Shown piece by piece: positions 48,255 to 58,800 of a stretch of 64,000 nucleotides of DNA (within the stretch, counting starts at the first letter, position 1; each line of letters starts with the position of its first letter). This stretch comes from Alnus glutinosa. Lineage: Eukaryota; Streptophyta; Magnoliopsida; Fagales; Betulaceae. The stretch spans positions 13,502,654-13,566,653 of the forward strand of contig NC_084886.1 of the NCBI RefSeq assembly GCF_958979055.1, given 5' to 3'. Below the pieces are notes generated by a model. It was not told the origin of the DNA. It saw only the letters and a program-made list of their open reading frames with translations, and made no database searches. The translations under genes were made by a program, and so were the position numbers.

Positions 48255-49390
48255 ATAACTATTCAAAAGATAAATTAAAATGTGTAAGAATCTAGAAGTC
48301 TTGTTAGAACATGCTAGAATATTAATTAATGAAGTGAACGATGCTAGTTGTTTACAAATCTGGTTGTAATCAAATTACTAAAAACCAATGGGTTTGCTCA
48401 CAAACAAAGGAACCATTTTTTTTTTTTTTTTTTTTTATGTTGCCAATTTTTATTTATTTGTTTCTATTTGAAACTAGTAAAATCGTTGATAGCAAGACAA
48501 TGATACTGGCAGCATACAAAATATGCAGAAACAAAATCTGCAAAACTGAAAACTGCCACAAACATCATGAAGATGACTTTAGTCAGTGAGGTTTCCACTT
48601 CTTTTTTATTTTCATAAGAAAAATAGGAAAACAGAGGATGTTACTTATGTGTACAGGCTCTATGCTAAAGTTTCTTCCAAAAAAAATAATCAAGTATACA
48701 ATGAGTAAAAGAATCATGTAAAACAAAATAATCAAGTATACAGTGAGAAGCCTCTTGCCAAAACTAAAAACCGATAACCCGATACTAAAATTTGTATAGC
48801 CCATTGAATCTTTGCATAAACTCCGATTCAGCTCATAATTTTTTTTCCTTTCAAAAACAAATACACCCCTTTCACAACCAAACTAATTCTTTCACACAAT
48901 ACCATCTCAAAAAGAAATCTGTTTTACTTTCAAAAACAAAAAGAAATTCCAAAATGATAAACCCAATACACAAAACATAAACTAACCTGCCATGGGAGTC
49001 TTGGAAGACCTCTGTAGCTGAAAGCATAGGGTCCATTTTAGCATGTATTCAGATTCTACAGATTCAAAAAGAAGTTGATATATATTAGCCGACCCTTAGA
49101 AAGCACAGGTTCACTTAAGCTGGATAAACAATGCGAGGCACTCCAAAATATTATGCTTCCGATCATAATACTGCAGTCAAGCAACACTGTCGTTCCTCAT
49201 TCCTGCGCTGTTTCTTGTTTCAAGCAAAACTGTCATTCCTCCTTCGTTAAACGGCGTAAGTAGAAAACGTTAGCCACGTTTTATTTTTCAGTTTTGTTCA
49301 ATAAGTTAAACGGCTATGTTTTGTTTAAACAGATCTAGGCCCTCCATTTTTCTACAGCAGATGTGCTGTAGAAGTCGGATTCCCAAGCAC

Positions 49391-50215
49391 ACCTCTGCTT
49401 CCTCCGGACGATGTGTTGTTCTCGTCCGGACGCTATCTTTGGTAAGGCAAGTCGTGCAGTAGAAGTGCAACCGTCCGGATACTACGGCAACACTGTTCGG
49501 ACGCGGCCTTGTTATGGAAGCTTTCAGCGCTACTTTGGAAAGGCGGTTCTAGTTAACTGTCCAGACGCTCGGTTAAGCCGTCCGGACGCCCTCCAGTATT
49601 TTTTTTCATAACTTTCTGCTCAACTATCGGATTGGGATGAAATTGGTGTCATTGGAAAGCTAACGAAAAATGATACAACATGACCATCTGGACAGTCAAG
49701 AGAAATGTCTAGAAGGACAAGAAAAACGTCCAGACCCGCGCACCGAGATTCTGAATCAGTGTTGGAATAGGATTTGTAAAGCCTATATAAAGAGGGCTCT
49801 AGGCATGCATTATGTACATAATTCAATATTGAATTCTATTAGCTTTGAGAGGGTGTTTAGAGAGAATCGAAGATCCGCTAGCTCTCAAGCTGTTGCTGGT
49901 GTGTGCTCCTTGTTCGTGTGAAGTCTATCTTAAGGGTCGGCCCTAAGGTAAAGGAATCCATTAAAAACCCCTTAAGGTGGAAGATCTGGTTGGGAAGCGT
50001 TCACGATGTGCTTCGTGTTAAAGTTAGAGGTATGACTACTGCATAAGGGTATGTGAGTACGAGTGTCTTGTAACTAGCTTTGTTTTTGGATAGTGGATTT
50101 CTTGAGTTTGGCTGCCCCGGAATGGTTTTTCTCTTTACAGAATTTTTACTTCGTACAAATATCTTGTCTTATTTAAATTCCGCATTTGAGATATTTTTTT
50201 GCACACAAACACACA
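49391..50215 (+). mobile_element. Solo or truncated LTR
   Basis: Contains several copies of the palindromic word gtccggacg (49,405-49,590), a TATA-like cctatataaagagg (49,782-49,795) and a downstream region ending with gctgccccggaatggttttt, typical of R-U5 of plant LTR elements. No partner LTR, primer site or coding region follows. It starts immediately right of the MULE target duplication. Confidence 0.45.
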
Positions 50216-51665
50216 CACTTAGTTAAAATTAGAAGTCAATAATTATTTTCAATCACTTTGGTCACTTTTGATGTCTAAACAACTTAACATAGTTTTTTAA
50301 CGTTGTTCGGATATAATGATGGCATATAAAATAGGTTGGTTGCATGACCACATATTTTTATATGGGAATCACTACGACATTTATATAGTTAATGCCTAGA
50401 ATATCCTTAAACTAAGATAGGCATTATAACAGCATTAGTATGCTAAAAATGTAATACTTTTTGTACAAAAATGGATATAGTAATCTCATTAGTTTAAATA
50501 ACAGTATAATATTTTTAAAAACACATGGGCGGCATAACGGCCTTATAAAATTTGGACAGAATAACGGCATTAGTGTAACTAATGCTTAAAAACATTTTTA
50601 TAATTTTGGGCAGCGTAATGACGTTTTTATAAAATATTAAAATAACTTGGGCATCATAACGATGTATTTTGTAAATAAATATACCCCTTAAAAAACATAG
50701 GCTTAAAATACTCTTTTAAGCACATATTAAACTTTAAATAACCTAATAACTTTAAAATTACAAAACTAAAACCAAAGCTTTAGGGACTTACCAAAACACC
50801 TCAAAATATGGTTGAGATATTTTGAGAACTCCAAGCATATAAAATAAGAACCGGCCGAGAGAACAGAGAGAGGGGAAGAGTTTTCTATTTCCTTTGTAAC
50901 CATGCAGGCCGAGAGAGAGAAGGAGAGGATTTTGAGAGCTTTTCTTTACTTGCTTACAAAAAAAGTGAGTTGAAACATGAGAGGGCTTTGTTAAACAACC
51001 TTGTTGGCTGAGTGAGAGACAGAGAGAGAGAGTTTTAAAGTGCTTTTCCTCTTGTTTTAAGAAGGAAGTGAACTGCTAGAAAAATACCCAAGACTTACAC
51101 TACTGCTTCTAGCCGAGAGAAAGAGAAGGAAAGTTTTCTGTTTTTCTTTGTTGTTGCAAGCCGAGAGAAAAAGAAGAAGGAATAGAGCTTCTACTGCCTT
51201 TCTGTTGCTGCTCAGATTTACAAAGAACTGAGAGAGAAACAGAGAAAAGAAGAAGAATAGAGAATGAGAGCTTGCTGTTTTCTTTCAAAAGAGAGGTGCA
51301 GAGACGTTGGGTGAATGCCTTCTATATATAGAAGTGTTGAAAGGTTAGGATCATTTGAGGTTAAATGATCAAGGGCTGGGGAAGATGCAAGTGGGCATTG
51401 AGCTGTCTAGTGAGTCATGCATGCAATGATTGGTTCTACAAAAATCGGAGGATAGTTGTTCGGTGAAGTTAATCCTTTGTAGTTGTATGTTGCTCGAGAG
51501 CTACATTTTAGGCATCGAGTGCAACTGCGATCGAGCGCCACATTCTGTGGATCAAGCACAGCTCGAATTGAGCGTCAATCTGTGGGGATCGAGTGCCACT
51601 GCGGATCGATCACCAATCTTGTGGAACGATCGTTAGCTCGGATTGATAGCCAACCTGTGGATCAA
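50216..51665. other. Repeat-rich stretch without a gene
   Basis: Contains GCCGAGAGA-type words repeated at about 50,850, 50,910, 51,110 and 51,160 with GA-rich tracts, and from 51,500 to 51,680 degenerate repeats around gatcgagtgccact / gtggatcaa. These look like the leader of an unknown LTR element. No coding domain is recognisable. Confidence 0.4.
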
Positions 51666-51677
51666 TCTCCACCTCAG

Positions 51678-51681
<4 letters not shown>

Positions 51682-51766
<85 letters not shown>
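51682..51766. repeat. (TA)n microsatellite
   Basis: About 42 TA units followed by cacacatata. Confidence 0.95.
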
Positions 51767-51776
<10 letters not shown>

Positions 51777-51879
51777 TGGTTGCAATATAATTTTAAATGA
51801 TCATTTTGGGCATTACAGTTCGTGGTGGGGACCACGATCGTTCTTGAGAAAAAATTCCTAGTGGGAATTGGGAACGTTC

Positions 51880-52235
51880 CTGGTTCGGTCAACTCAAGAA
51901 AAAGTCAAACAATCCCAATTTCATAATTAGGACCTAATTATCCTTGATAATTATATGAGGCACTATAGATTAAGGTGGTTCGGCCTATGGTCTACATCCA
52001 CATGTAAAAGCCTTATAGGCTACATCTTTTCTTCATATTTGATTTGAGTACAAGACTTTATTTATAGAGCTTTATATGTGATTTGAATAATTTCAAATAC
52101 AAACATATCCCTTAGATTATGGTTAACAAATCTCTTAATCTACTATAATCAAATCATCTAAATCATTTGATTTATGAGTTACAAATCGACATTTATCACA
52201 AATGATTTCTATCCTTTAACACTCACGACCATGAA
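51880..52235 (-). mobile_element. LTR fragment, reverse orientation
   Basis: Complemented, it carries acatgtggatgtagaccatagg-ccgaaccacctta, the sort of R-U5 junction seen in many plant Copia-type LTRs, plus a TATA-like region (tctataaataaagt, near 52,060). No second LTR or internal domain is attached. Confidence 0.45.
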
Positions 52236-52244
52236 GGCCGTGGA

Positions 52245-52800
52245 TGCCGGCTACCACGAGAACCAAACTAGCTCCATGAAACTAGGCCATGGTCAGGGCC
52301 ATAGAGGCTGGACCTCCATAGCTACCCTTTTTTGGTTAAATAAATAATAATGTCTCTGTGATAAATATAATTAACATCCACAACTATATTATAAAAGAAA
52401 ACTCTTGTTTGGAAATATTTACATTTTTTCATAATTCTAAAACGGTAAATTATATGAGTGTAATATAAAGAACACCAAATAACCCAATAAAATTAAGGCC
52501 ATTCATTTTTTGCAAAGATGAACGAGCAACAAAACCAAACTTCAAAAAATCCATATTACAATAGAAACAAGCGTCATTGTTTCAATATATCTGAAGAAAA
52601 ATTACATTAATTGAAGCAAAAGTTATTTTTTTTTATTTATTTTTGAACTTTTTATTTTAACTATATATATAAGGCTAAATTGCTCTCTCTCTCTCTCTCT
52701 CTGATTTTGCAAAATAGCCTACTCTCATGAGCATTATCGATCCTAGCTACTTTATTTTATAAATGGCGGGAACACTTTATTCTAAATCCTTGGACATACA
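52245..52800. repeat. MMP 3' flank block, copy 1 (deleted)
   Basis: Shares ctaccacgagaaccaaac-like, ggccattcatttttgca and acattaattgaagcaaaagt markers with the longer copies behind the other MMP genes and behind TMK-A, but is shortened. A CT microsatellite lies at 52,685-52,702. Confidence 0.7.
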
Positions 52801-52821
52801 TTAATTATTCCTGCTCAAACA

Positions 52822-53772
52822 TTATATATATAAGGCTTTAATTCCTTGAATATCATCTGTATGCAAACCTTTGGCCGCTCCTTCAGGAATGTACGCGTAC
52901 ATAATAGCTCCCTCAACTTCGCTGTGATCGAGTCCAAGAAGGTGCCCAATTTCATGCAAGGCAACTGTCTGCAAGTCAAATGCACCTGGCGTCACGCCCA
53001 CACTCCATGACTCATCAGCATCATAATGGAATCTCCCGTCAGTTGGAGCAAAAGCATGAGCCAAGATGCCTTCGGTTCCATCAAAAGGGTACCCGTCTCC
53101 ATGATCGCCACGATGAAAACCAATTTTAATATCCGCGTTTGAGACGCCTTGAGCCTGTGAGAAGGTGAAGTGTGTGCGTGAGGCCCATGTCTGAAAGGCT
53201 TGTGCAACGGGGTTCATGGCTGCGGTTGGGGTGCCAGAGAGAAATCCATAAGTGAGGTGATACTTGGAGGGCGGCCACTTTGGACTTCTGGGGAAGAAAG
53301 AATAGTGAGAGATGGTATGCAATGAACCATGGCCGTTGTGATGCCCCTTCTTTCCCGGACGCATCCAATTTGTACCATTGACGATGTCTGCCACGCCGCA
53401 ACGAGGCATCATCATCTTTGATACTGTTTTGTCATCCAAAGTGCCACTCGCATTGAGATGGTAATTGAGTTGGTAAGTTTTGATGGCCGATTCCAAGAGT
53501 TCGTCGAAATCATCATCGTTGGCATGGGTGTTATTTTTGGAATGGCTATAGCTTAGATAACCAAATTTTTCGAGGAATTTTTTGAGGTTGTGGATGCCTT
53601 TGATCTTATCACCCTTGTGACATCCCTGAAGGTGCTTGAGAAACTCGAAGGGTGAAGATTTTTTGTCATGCGACTTTGGTGAAGTTGCATGAGAAAGGAG
53701 AGGGAGGAGGAGGAGGAGGAGGAGGAGGAGGAGGGGAGTCAATGAGAGGAGAGAAAAAGCTTTGAAAGCCAT
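52822..53772 (-). CDS. Matrix metalloproteinase (plant matrixin), copy 1
   Basis: Intronless, 316 residues from the ATG at 53,772 (MAFKAFSLL). An in-frame upstream start at 53,808 would bury the signal peptide and is rejected. Signal peptide with an expanded Leu run, a propeptide with peptidoglycan-binding-like fold, the cysteine switch PRCGVAD that keeps the zymogen latent, a catalytic domain with GYPFDG and HAFAP metal-site segments, zinc motif HEIGHLLGLDH and a Met-turn IMYAY. It ends at KALYI with no hydrophobic GPI tail and no hemopexin domain. Plant MMPs are apoplastic zinc endopeptidases in growth and defence. Differs from copies 2 and 3 in the zinc loop (Asp for Gly before the third His) and the C-terminal region (YIPEGAAKGLHTDD). 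Probably functional. Confidence 0.92.
   Translation of the reverse strand: MAFKAFSLLSLTPLLLLLLLLLLPLLSHATSPKSHDKKSSPFEFLKHLQGCHKGDKIKGIHNLKKFLEKFGYLSYSHSKNNTHANDDDFDELLESAIKTYQLNYHLNASGTLDDKTVSKMMMPRCGVADIVNGTNWMRPGKKGHHNGHGSLHTISHYSFFPRSPKWPPSKYHLTYGFLSGTPTAAMNPVAQAFQTWASRTHFTFSQAQGVSNADIKIGFHRGDHGDGYPFDGTEGILAHAFAPTDGRFHYDADESWSVGVTPGAFDLQTVALHEIGHLLGLDHSEVEGAIMYAYIPEGAAKGLHTDDIQGIKALYI
53702..53736. repeat. (GGA)n coding microsatellite in MMP copy 1
   Basis: The trinucleotide run encodes the Leu run in the signal peptide (10-11 Leu in a row). Copies 2 and 3 have shorter, Val- or Phe-interrupted versions. Confidence 0.9.
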
Positions 53773-53843
53773 GGTTGCTAGGGTTTGTAACGAAGCTAGC
53801 TCTAGCACTTGTTGGATGTTGCAAAAATCTCTTAGTCTCGAGG

Positions 53844-53853
53844 CTTTTTATAG
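53844..53853 (-). promoter_or_regulatory. TATA box, MMP copy 1
   Basis: ctataaaaag on the minus strand, about 75-80 bp upstream of the ATG and conserved at the same distance in all three MMP copies. Confidence 0.75.
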
Positions 53854-53949
53854 TGGTGAGGACGTTGTGAAGGCAGATTGATTTTTCTTTTGTGAGTCTG
53901 TCGATGCATACAGAGATTGATAGTTTACCTGGAAGTTGCTTAATATTTA

Positions 53950-55330
53950 GACCCCAATTAAGTATTAGCGTTGACGTGCAATATTTAGACCAAGTATTAG
54001 CTAAACTGAACAAGACTGACTACAGCAAGAAGTCCTGCACGGCAAATGGGTCTTGGATTGGACTCCATTCCACGCATTATGATTGAAGCATTATATATAT
54101 ATGGAAAAAAATAGAATAAACATACAATATTATATATATATATATAGCTCAATTTCCATAGTTTGGAGAAATTATGTTCTCGAACCCCAATAAAAAAAGA
54201 AGAAGAAGAAAGCAAACGCTAAACAGTACTCCTCATGATCGATCTTAATTAAATAATTAGTCTCCTTAAGTTGGAACTCTGAATAGCATTAGGCTCCTTC
54301 CACATGCGCGCAAAGTTCAACAGGGAGAGAGTAGAAAATGGTTTTGCACCGTACTTAATTGACCATATTGAAGGCAGGCTTTCTAGAATGCAAACTTTTC
54401 TATTTTACAAAACGCTGGTTGTTATAACTCTGAAAATGGTTCGGAATGACTAAAGAAAATCAAAACTCCGTATAATTTAAGTTTCAATTGCTTTTATATA
54501 TATTCTGCTCTCCCTGCGTGGAGTCGTTGGTCCTTAATTAGGTTCTGTACGTTTGTTTTTGCCCTTGGTAATTAACCTTTTGTGAGGCTCTTTCTTTGTC
54601 TTTTAGCTCTTTTATTATTCTTTTCTCATGATTCTTTCGAATTTTATGAGAAAGTTAGAGACATGCAGAAGGAAATTATTGCTTTATAAATTATAACAAA
54701 GTTCATAAAACAGAGAATAGGAACAGAATTAGGAGATTTTCAAGCCTAAATGACCATTAGTTGGCCTAGTACCATCGTATAAGATTTTCTGTATTTTTCC
54801 AATTTTATCAGATGCTTTAAAGGAAATATAAAATATAAATTTTAAGGAAAGAGAACAAGAAAAAATCTAAACGAGGACAATAGAAAATTGATAATTAATG
54901 ACTTAAGTGCTTTGATATGAATTACTTGGATGAATCCACATGTTGGAGGAAAATATATTGAGGTTCTCATGTTTCAGCTCTCTCTCTCTCTCTCTTTGTG
55001 GTACGGGGTACAACACCTTCCCCTCCTTACATTCTGTGACCATTAATTAGCAGCTTCTCAATGTCTACCACCTAGTTGTCAGCGTCCGGCCATCGGGTTT
55101 CGACCCCATCAAAATAGGTACTGGCTTCTCTCCATTTCTTCTCAATATCTACCAACTAGTTGTTGGCGTCCATCGGGTTTCAACCCCATCAAAATAAGTA
55201 ACGGATCCTCCCCATTTCATTTAGAGGAGCCAGTCCCAGCTTATAAAAACAAGGGGCAAAATTGTGGAACAATTAATTACGAGAAAAGATCAACAAAAAG
55301 CCTTTTCTACTCTCTGAATTTTGGCGCATG
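53950..55330. repeat. MMP upstream region, shared by copies 1 and 2
   Basis: Colinear with 57,610-58,740: ctgaacaagactgact, catgatcttaatt, ccacatgcgcgcaaagtt, acgctggttgttataactct and gatgaatccacatgttggagg occur in order. Copy 3 has the start of the same region at the window edge. Contains a CT run (54,979-54,996) and an approximately 85-bp tandem repeat near 55,055-55,215. No gene. Carries the MMP promoter. Confidence 0.8.
55055..55215. repeat. Tandem repeat of about 85 bp
   Basis: Two units around tctaccaactagttgttggc and catcgggtttcaaccccatc are repeated once. The same pair occurs at 58,545-58,695. Confidence 0.75.
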
Positions 55331-55728
55331 TGGAAGCATATCAAAACTATTCTATTTTTTTAGCGTTGTTTGTGTGTGCTTGTAATTTTATGTAGATGCA
55401 TAGATATCTGTGTTTGAACCAGATTATGGTCCTAATTAATGCCGTTCAGAGCTCCTAAAAGAGACTAGACTCCAATTTTTAACTTCGTAATTTTAAAACT
55501 CCAACGTATGTACTTTAGACCAATTCCGATCCAAGATATTTTAGAGTACTCATTTAGATTGGAGGTCCATACATACTGCATGGGCCATGACCATAGACCA
55601 TGGTGGTCTATGGGATCAACCTCCACAGTCATGGAGGCTACCGCGAGAACCAAACTCCATGAAACTAGGCCATGGTCAGGGCTATATATAGATATTCGAC
55701 CTCCATAGGCAACTTTTTTGGTTAAATA

Positions 55729-55785
<57 letters not shown>

Positions 55786-56390
55786 AAAAAAAAAGGAAAT
55801 CCAAAAAAAAAAAAAAAAATGGTTTAGAGCCCCACAACCCTAGAAGTACTCCATATTTATTGTATGGGCATAAAACTCCATGGTCCAGCTGACCATCTTT
55901 GAAATTTCATTGAATATATCTGCATACGTTAACACAGTCGGGCGACGACTTTAATTATAGAGCTCTCTGGAAGTTCACTTGAATTCTCAACATAAACAAT
56001 AGTCATGGAGCTCTCAGGTGTCCACTAGAACAACCAAAATAAGCACGTCAAGGTGATTCTAATAATGAATCTCTTGGGTGTGAACTCGAACAACCAGCAT
56101 AATTACGGCAATGTAAATTAAAAGAATATTATAGCTAGTAAAGAACACCAAAGTAAGAACCCAATAATTAGAGGCCATTCATAATTTTTGCAAAGATGAA
56201 TGAGTAAGCCGAAAATCAATGTTCAAAAATTCATTATAAGATTCCACAATATTCATATTACAATAGAAACATGCGTCATTGTTACAATATGAAGAAAAAG
56301 TACATTAATTGAAGCAAAAGTACAATTTTTTATTAACAATATATATAAGGCTAATCTCTCTCTCTCTCTTTCTCTCTTGGTAAAATATAT
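55331..56390. repeat. MMP 3' flank block, copy 2
   Basis: Shared with 16,380-18,690 and 61,745-62,490. Contains an (AAT)n run at 55,736-55,780 and A-rich tracts. No gene. Confidence 0.78.
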
Positions 56391-56494
56391 AGCTTACTCT
56401 CATGAGCATCATCGATCCGAGCTACTTTATTTTATAAATGGTGGGATCGGAACACTTTATTCTAAATCCTTAGACATACATTAATTATTCCTTC

Positions 56495-57442
56495 TCAAAC
56501 GCTATATAAGGCTTTAATTCCTTGAATATCGTCAGCATGCAGACCTTTGCTCACTCCTGCAGAGATGCTAGCGTACATGATAGCTCCCTCAACTTCGCTA
56601 TGCCCGAGTCCAAGAAGGTGCCCAATTTCATGCAAGGCAACTGTCTGCAAGTTAAATGCACCTTGCCTCACACCCACACTCCATGACTCATCTGCATCAT
56701 AATGGAATCTCCCGTCAGTTGGGGCAAAAGCATGAGCCAGGATGCCACCGGTTCCATCAAAAGGGTTCCCGTCTCCGTGATTCCCACGATGAAAACCAAT
56801 TTTAATATCCGCGTTTGAAACGCCTTGAGCCTGTGAGAAGGAGAAGTGTGTGCGTGAGGCCCATGTCTGGAAGGCTTGTGCAACGGGGTTCATGGCTGCG
56901 GTTGGGGTGCCAGAGAGAAATCCATAAGTGAGGTGATACTTGGAGGGCGGCCACTTTGGACTGTTGCGGAAGAAAGAATAGTGAGAGACGGTATGCAATG
57001 AGCCATGGACGTTGTGATGCCCCTTCTTTCCCGGACGCATCCAATTTGTACCATTGACGATGTCTGCCACGCCGCAGCGAGGCATCATCATCTTTGATAC
57101 TGTTTTGTCATCCAAAGTGCCGCTCGCATTGAGATGGTAATTGAGTTGGTAAGTTTTGATGGCCGATTCCAAGAGCTCGTCGAAATCGTCGTCGTTGGCA
57201 TAGGTGTTATTTTTGGAATGGCTATAGCTTAGATAACCAAATTTTTCGAGGTATTTTTTGAGGTCGTTGATGCCTTTGATCTTATCACCCTTGTGACATC
57301 CCTGAAGGTGCTTGAGAAACTCGAAGGGTGAAGATTTTTTGTCATGCGACTTTGGTGAAGTTGCATGAGAAAGGAGAGGGAGGAGGAGGAGGACGAGGAG
57401 GAGGGGAGTCAATGAGAGGAGAGAGAAAGGTTTGAAATCCAT
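56495..57442 (-). CDS. Matrix metalloproteinase (plant matrixin), copy 2
   Basis: Intronless, 315 residues from the ATG at 57,442 (MDFKPFSLL). The frame is open upstream to 57,604 but that part lies across the conserved TATA box, so it is leader. Signal peptide, cysteine switch PRCGVAD, GNPFDGTGG and HAFAP segments, zinc motif HEIGHLLGLGH, Met-turn IMYAS, end KALYSV. Nearly identical to copy 3 through the catalytic domain (a few substitutions such as RQGAFNL for RPGAFDL) and more distant from copy 1. No GPI signal. Intact and probably functional. Confidence 0.92.
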   Translation of the reverse strand: MDFKPFSLLSLTPLLLVLLLLPLLSHATSPKSHDKKSSPFEFLKHLQGCHKGDKIKGINDLKKYLEKFGYLSYSHSKNNTYANDDDFDELLESAIKTYQLNYHLNASGTLDDKTVSKMMMPRCGVADIVNGTNWMRPGKKGHHNVHGSLHTVSHYSFFRNSPKWPPSKYHLTYGFLSGTPTAAMNPVAQAFQTWASRTHFSFSQAQGVSNADIKIGFHRGNHGDGNPFDGTGGILAHAFAPTDGRFHYDADESWSVGVRQGAFNLQTVALHEIGHLLGLGHSEVEGAIMYASISAGVSKGLHADDIQGIKALYSV

Positions 57443-57515
57443 GGTTGCTATGGTCTGTAACGAAGCTATAGCTCTAGCACTTGTTGGATGTTGCAAAAGT
57501 CTCTTAGTCTCGAGG

Positions 57516-57525
57516 CTTTTTATAG
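57516..57525 (-). promoter_or_regulatory. TATA box, MMP copy 2
   Basis: ctataaaaag on the minus strand, about 75-80 bp upstream of the ATG, same context as in the other copies. Confidence 0.75.
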
Positions 57526-57609
57526 TGGTGAGGACGTTGTGAAAGCAGATTGATTTTTCTTTTGCTAGAATTCGAGATTGATAGTTTTTCCGGAAGTTGC
57601 GCAATATTT

Positions 57610-58445
57610 AGAGGAAGTATTAATTATATTAGCGTTGACGCGCGTATAGACTGAACAAGACTGACTCCAGGAAGAAGTCCTGTACAACAAATGGGTCTTG
57701 GTTTAGATTCCATTCTACGCATTAAGATTGAAGCATTAGTTTAATTTCCACACTTCGGAGAAATTATATATATTCTCGAACTTAATTAAATAATGAAACA
57801 CTCCAAGAAGAAGAAAGCAAACGCTAAACAGTACTCCTCATGATCTTAATTAAATGATTAGTCTCCTTAATTTGGAACTCTGAATAGCATTAGACTCCTT
57901 CCACATGCGCGCAAAGTTCAACAGGGAGAGAGTAGATAGAAAATGGTTTTGCACCGTACTTAATTGACCATATTAGTTATAGGCAGGCTTTCTAGAATGC
58001 AAACTTTTCTATTTTACAAAACGCTGGTTGTTATAACTCTGAAAATGGTTCGGAATGACTAAAGAAAATCAAAACTCCGTATAATTTAAGTTTCAATTGC
58101 TTTTATATATATTCTGCTCTCCCTGCGTGGAGTCGTTGGTCCTAATTAGGTTCTGTACGTTTGTTTTGGCCCTTGGTAATTAACCTTTTGTGAGGCTCTT
58201 TCTTTGTCTTAGGAGATTTTCAAGCCTAAATGACCATTAGTTGGCTACCATCGTATAAGATTTTCTGTATTTTTCCAATTTTATCAGATGCTTTAAAGGA
58301 AATATAAAATTGTAAGGAAAGAGAACAAGAAAAAATCTAAACGAGGACAATAGAAAATTGATAATTAAGGACTTAAGTGCTTTGATATGAATTACATGGA
58401 TGAATCCACATGTTGGAGGAAAATATATTTAGGTTCTCATGTTTT

Positions 58446-58480
<35 letters not shown>

Positions 58481-58740
58481 TGGTACGGGGTACAACGCCT
58501 TCTCCTCCTTCGTACATTCTGTGACCATTAATTAGCAGCTTCTCAATATCTACCAACTAGTTGTTAGTGTCCATCAGGTTTTGTCCCCATCAAAATAGGG
58601 ATCGGCTCCTCTCCATTTCTTCTTAATAGCTACCAACTGGTTGTTGGCGTCCATCGGGTTTTGACCCCATCAAAATAGGAAACGGATCCTCCAGCCCCAT
58701 TTATTTAGAGGAACCAGTCCCTTATAAAACAATGGATAAA
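57610..58740. repeat. MMP upstream region, copy 2
   Basis: Colinear with 53,950-55,260, including the CT run (58,447-58,478, longer here) and the 85-bp tandem pair. No gene. Confidence 0.8.
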
Positions 58741-58800
58741 ATTGTCATTTCATTTTTTTGGACAATTTTACCAATTGTTTTATAAGGGACCGGCTTCTCT
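58708..58800. mobile_element. Short inverted repeat (MITE remnant)
   Basis: ccagtcccttataaaacaat at about 58,712 pairs with attgttttataagggaccgg at about 58,775. A single arm of this repeat is present in copy 1's upstream region (about 55,226). It marks the left limit of DNA unique to the interval between MMP copies 2 and 3. Confidence 0.6.

Larger units (their letters stand above)
43706..49381. mobile_element. MULE (FAR1-type) with captured host sequence
   Basis: A 9-bp duplication cccaagcac flanks it at 43,697-43,705 and 49,382-49,390, the size typical of Mutator-like elements. TIRs of about 80-90 bp: left ggatccggcttc ... cagcacatctgcc ... tggagcgccagatct ... ttaaacaaaac, and the right end (49,290-49,381) complementary with small gaps. 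Inside are a broken FAR1-like transposase gene (46,126-48,254, minus) and, between it and the left TIR, a BRR2 helicase fragment plus unidentified exon-like pieces. The left TIR has an extra small palindrome gctgtagttttaaactacagc-like segment near 43,721. At 5.7 kb it has the structure of a once autonomous element. Confidence 0.85.

Noticed and set aside
56495-57604. Longer MMP copy 2 starting at 57,604 (369 residues)
   Set aside because: The extra 54 codons span the conserved TATA box and would hide the signal peptide. The paralogues start at the later ATG.
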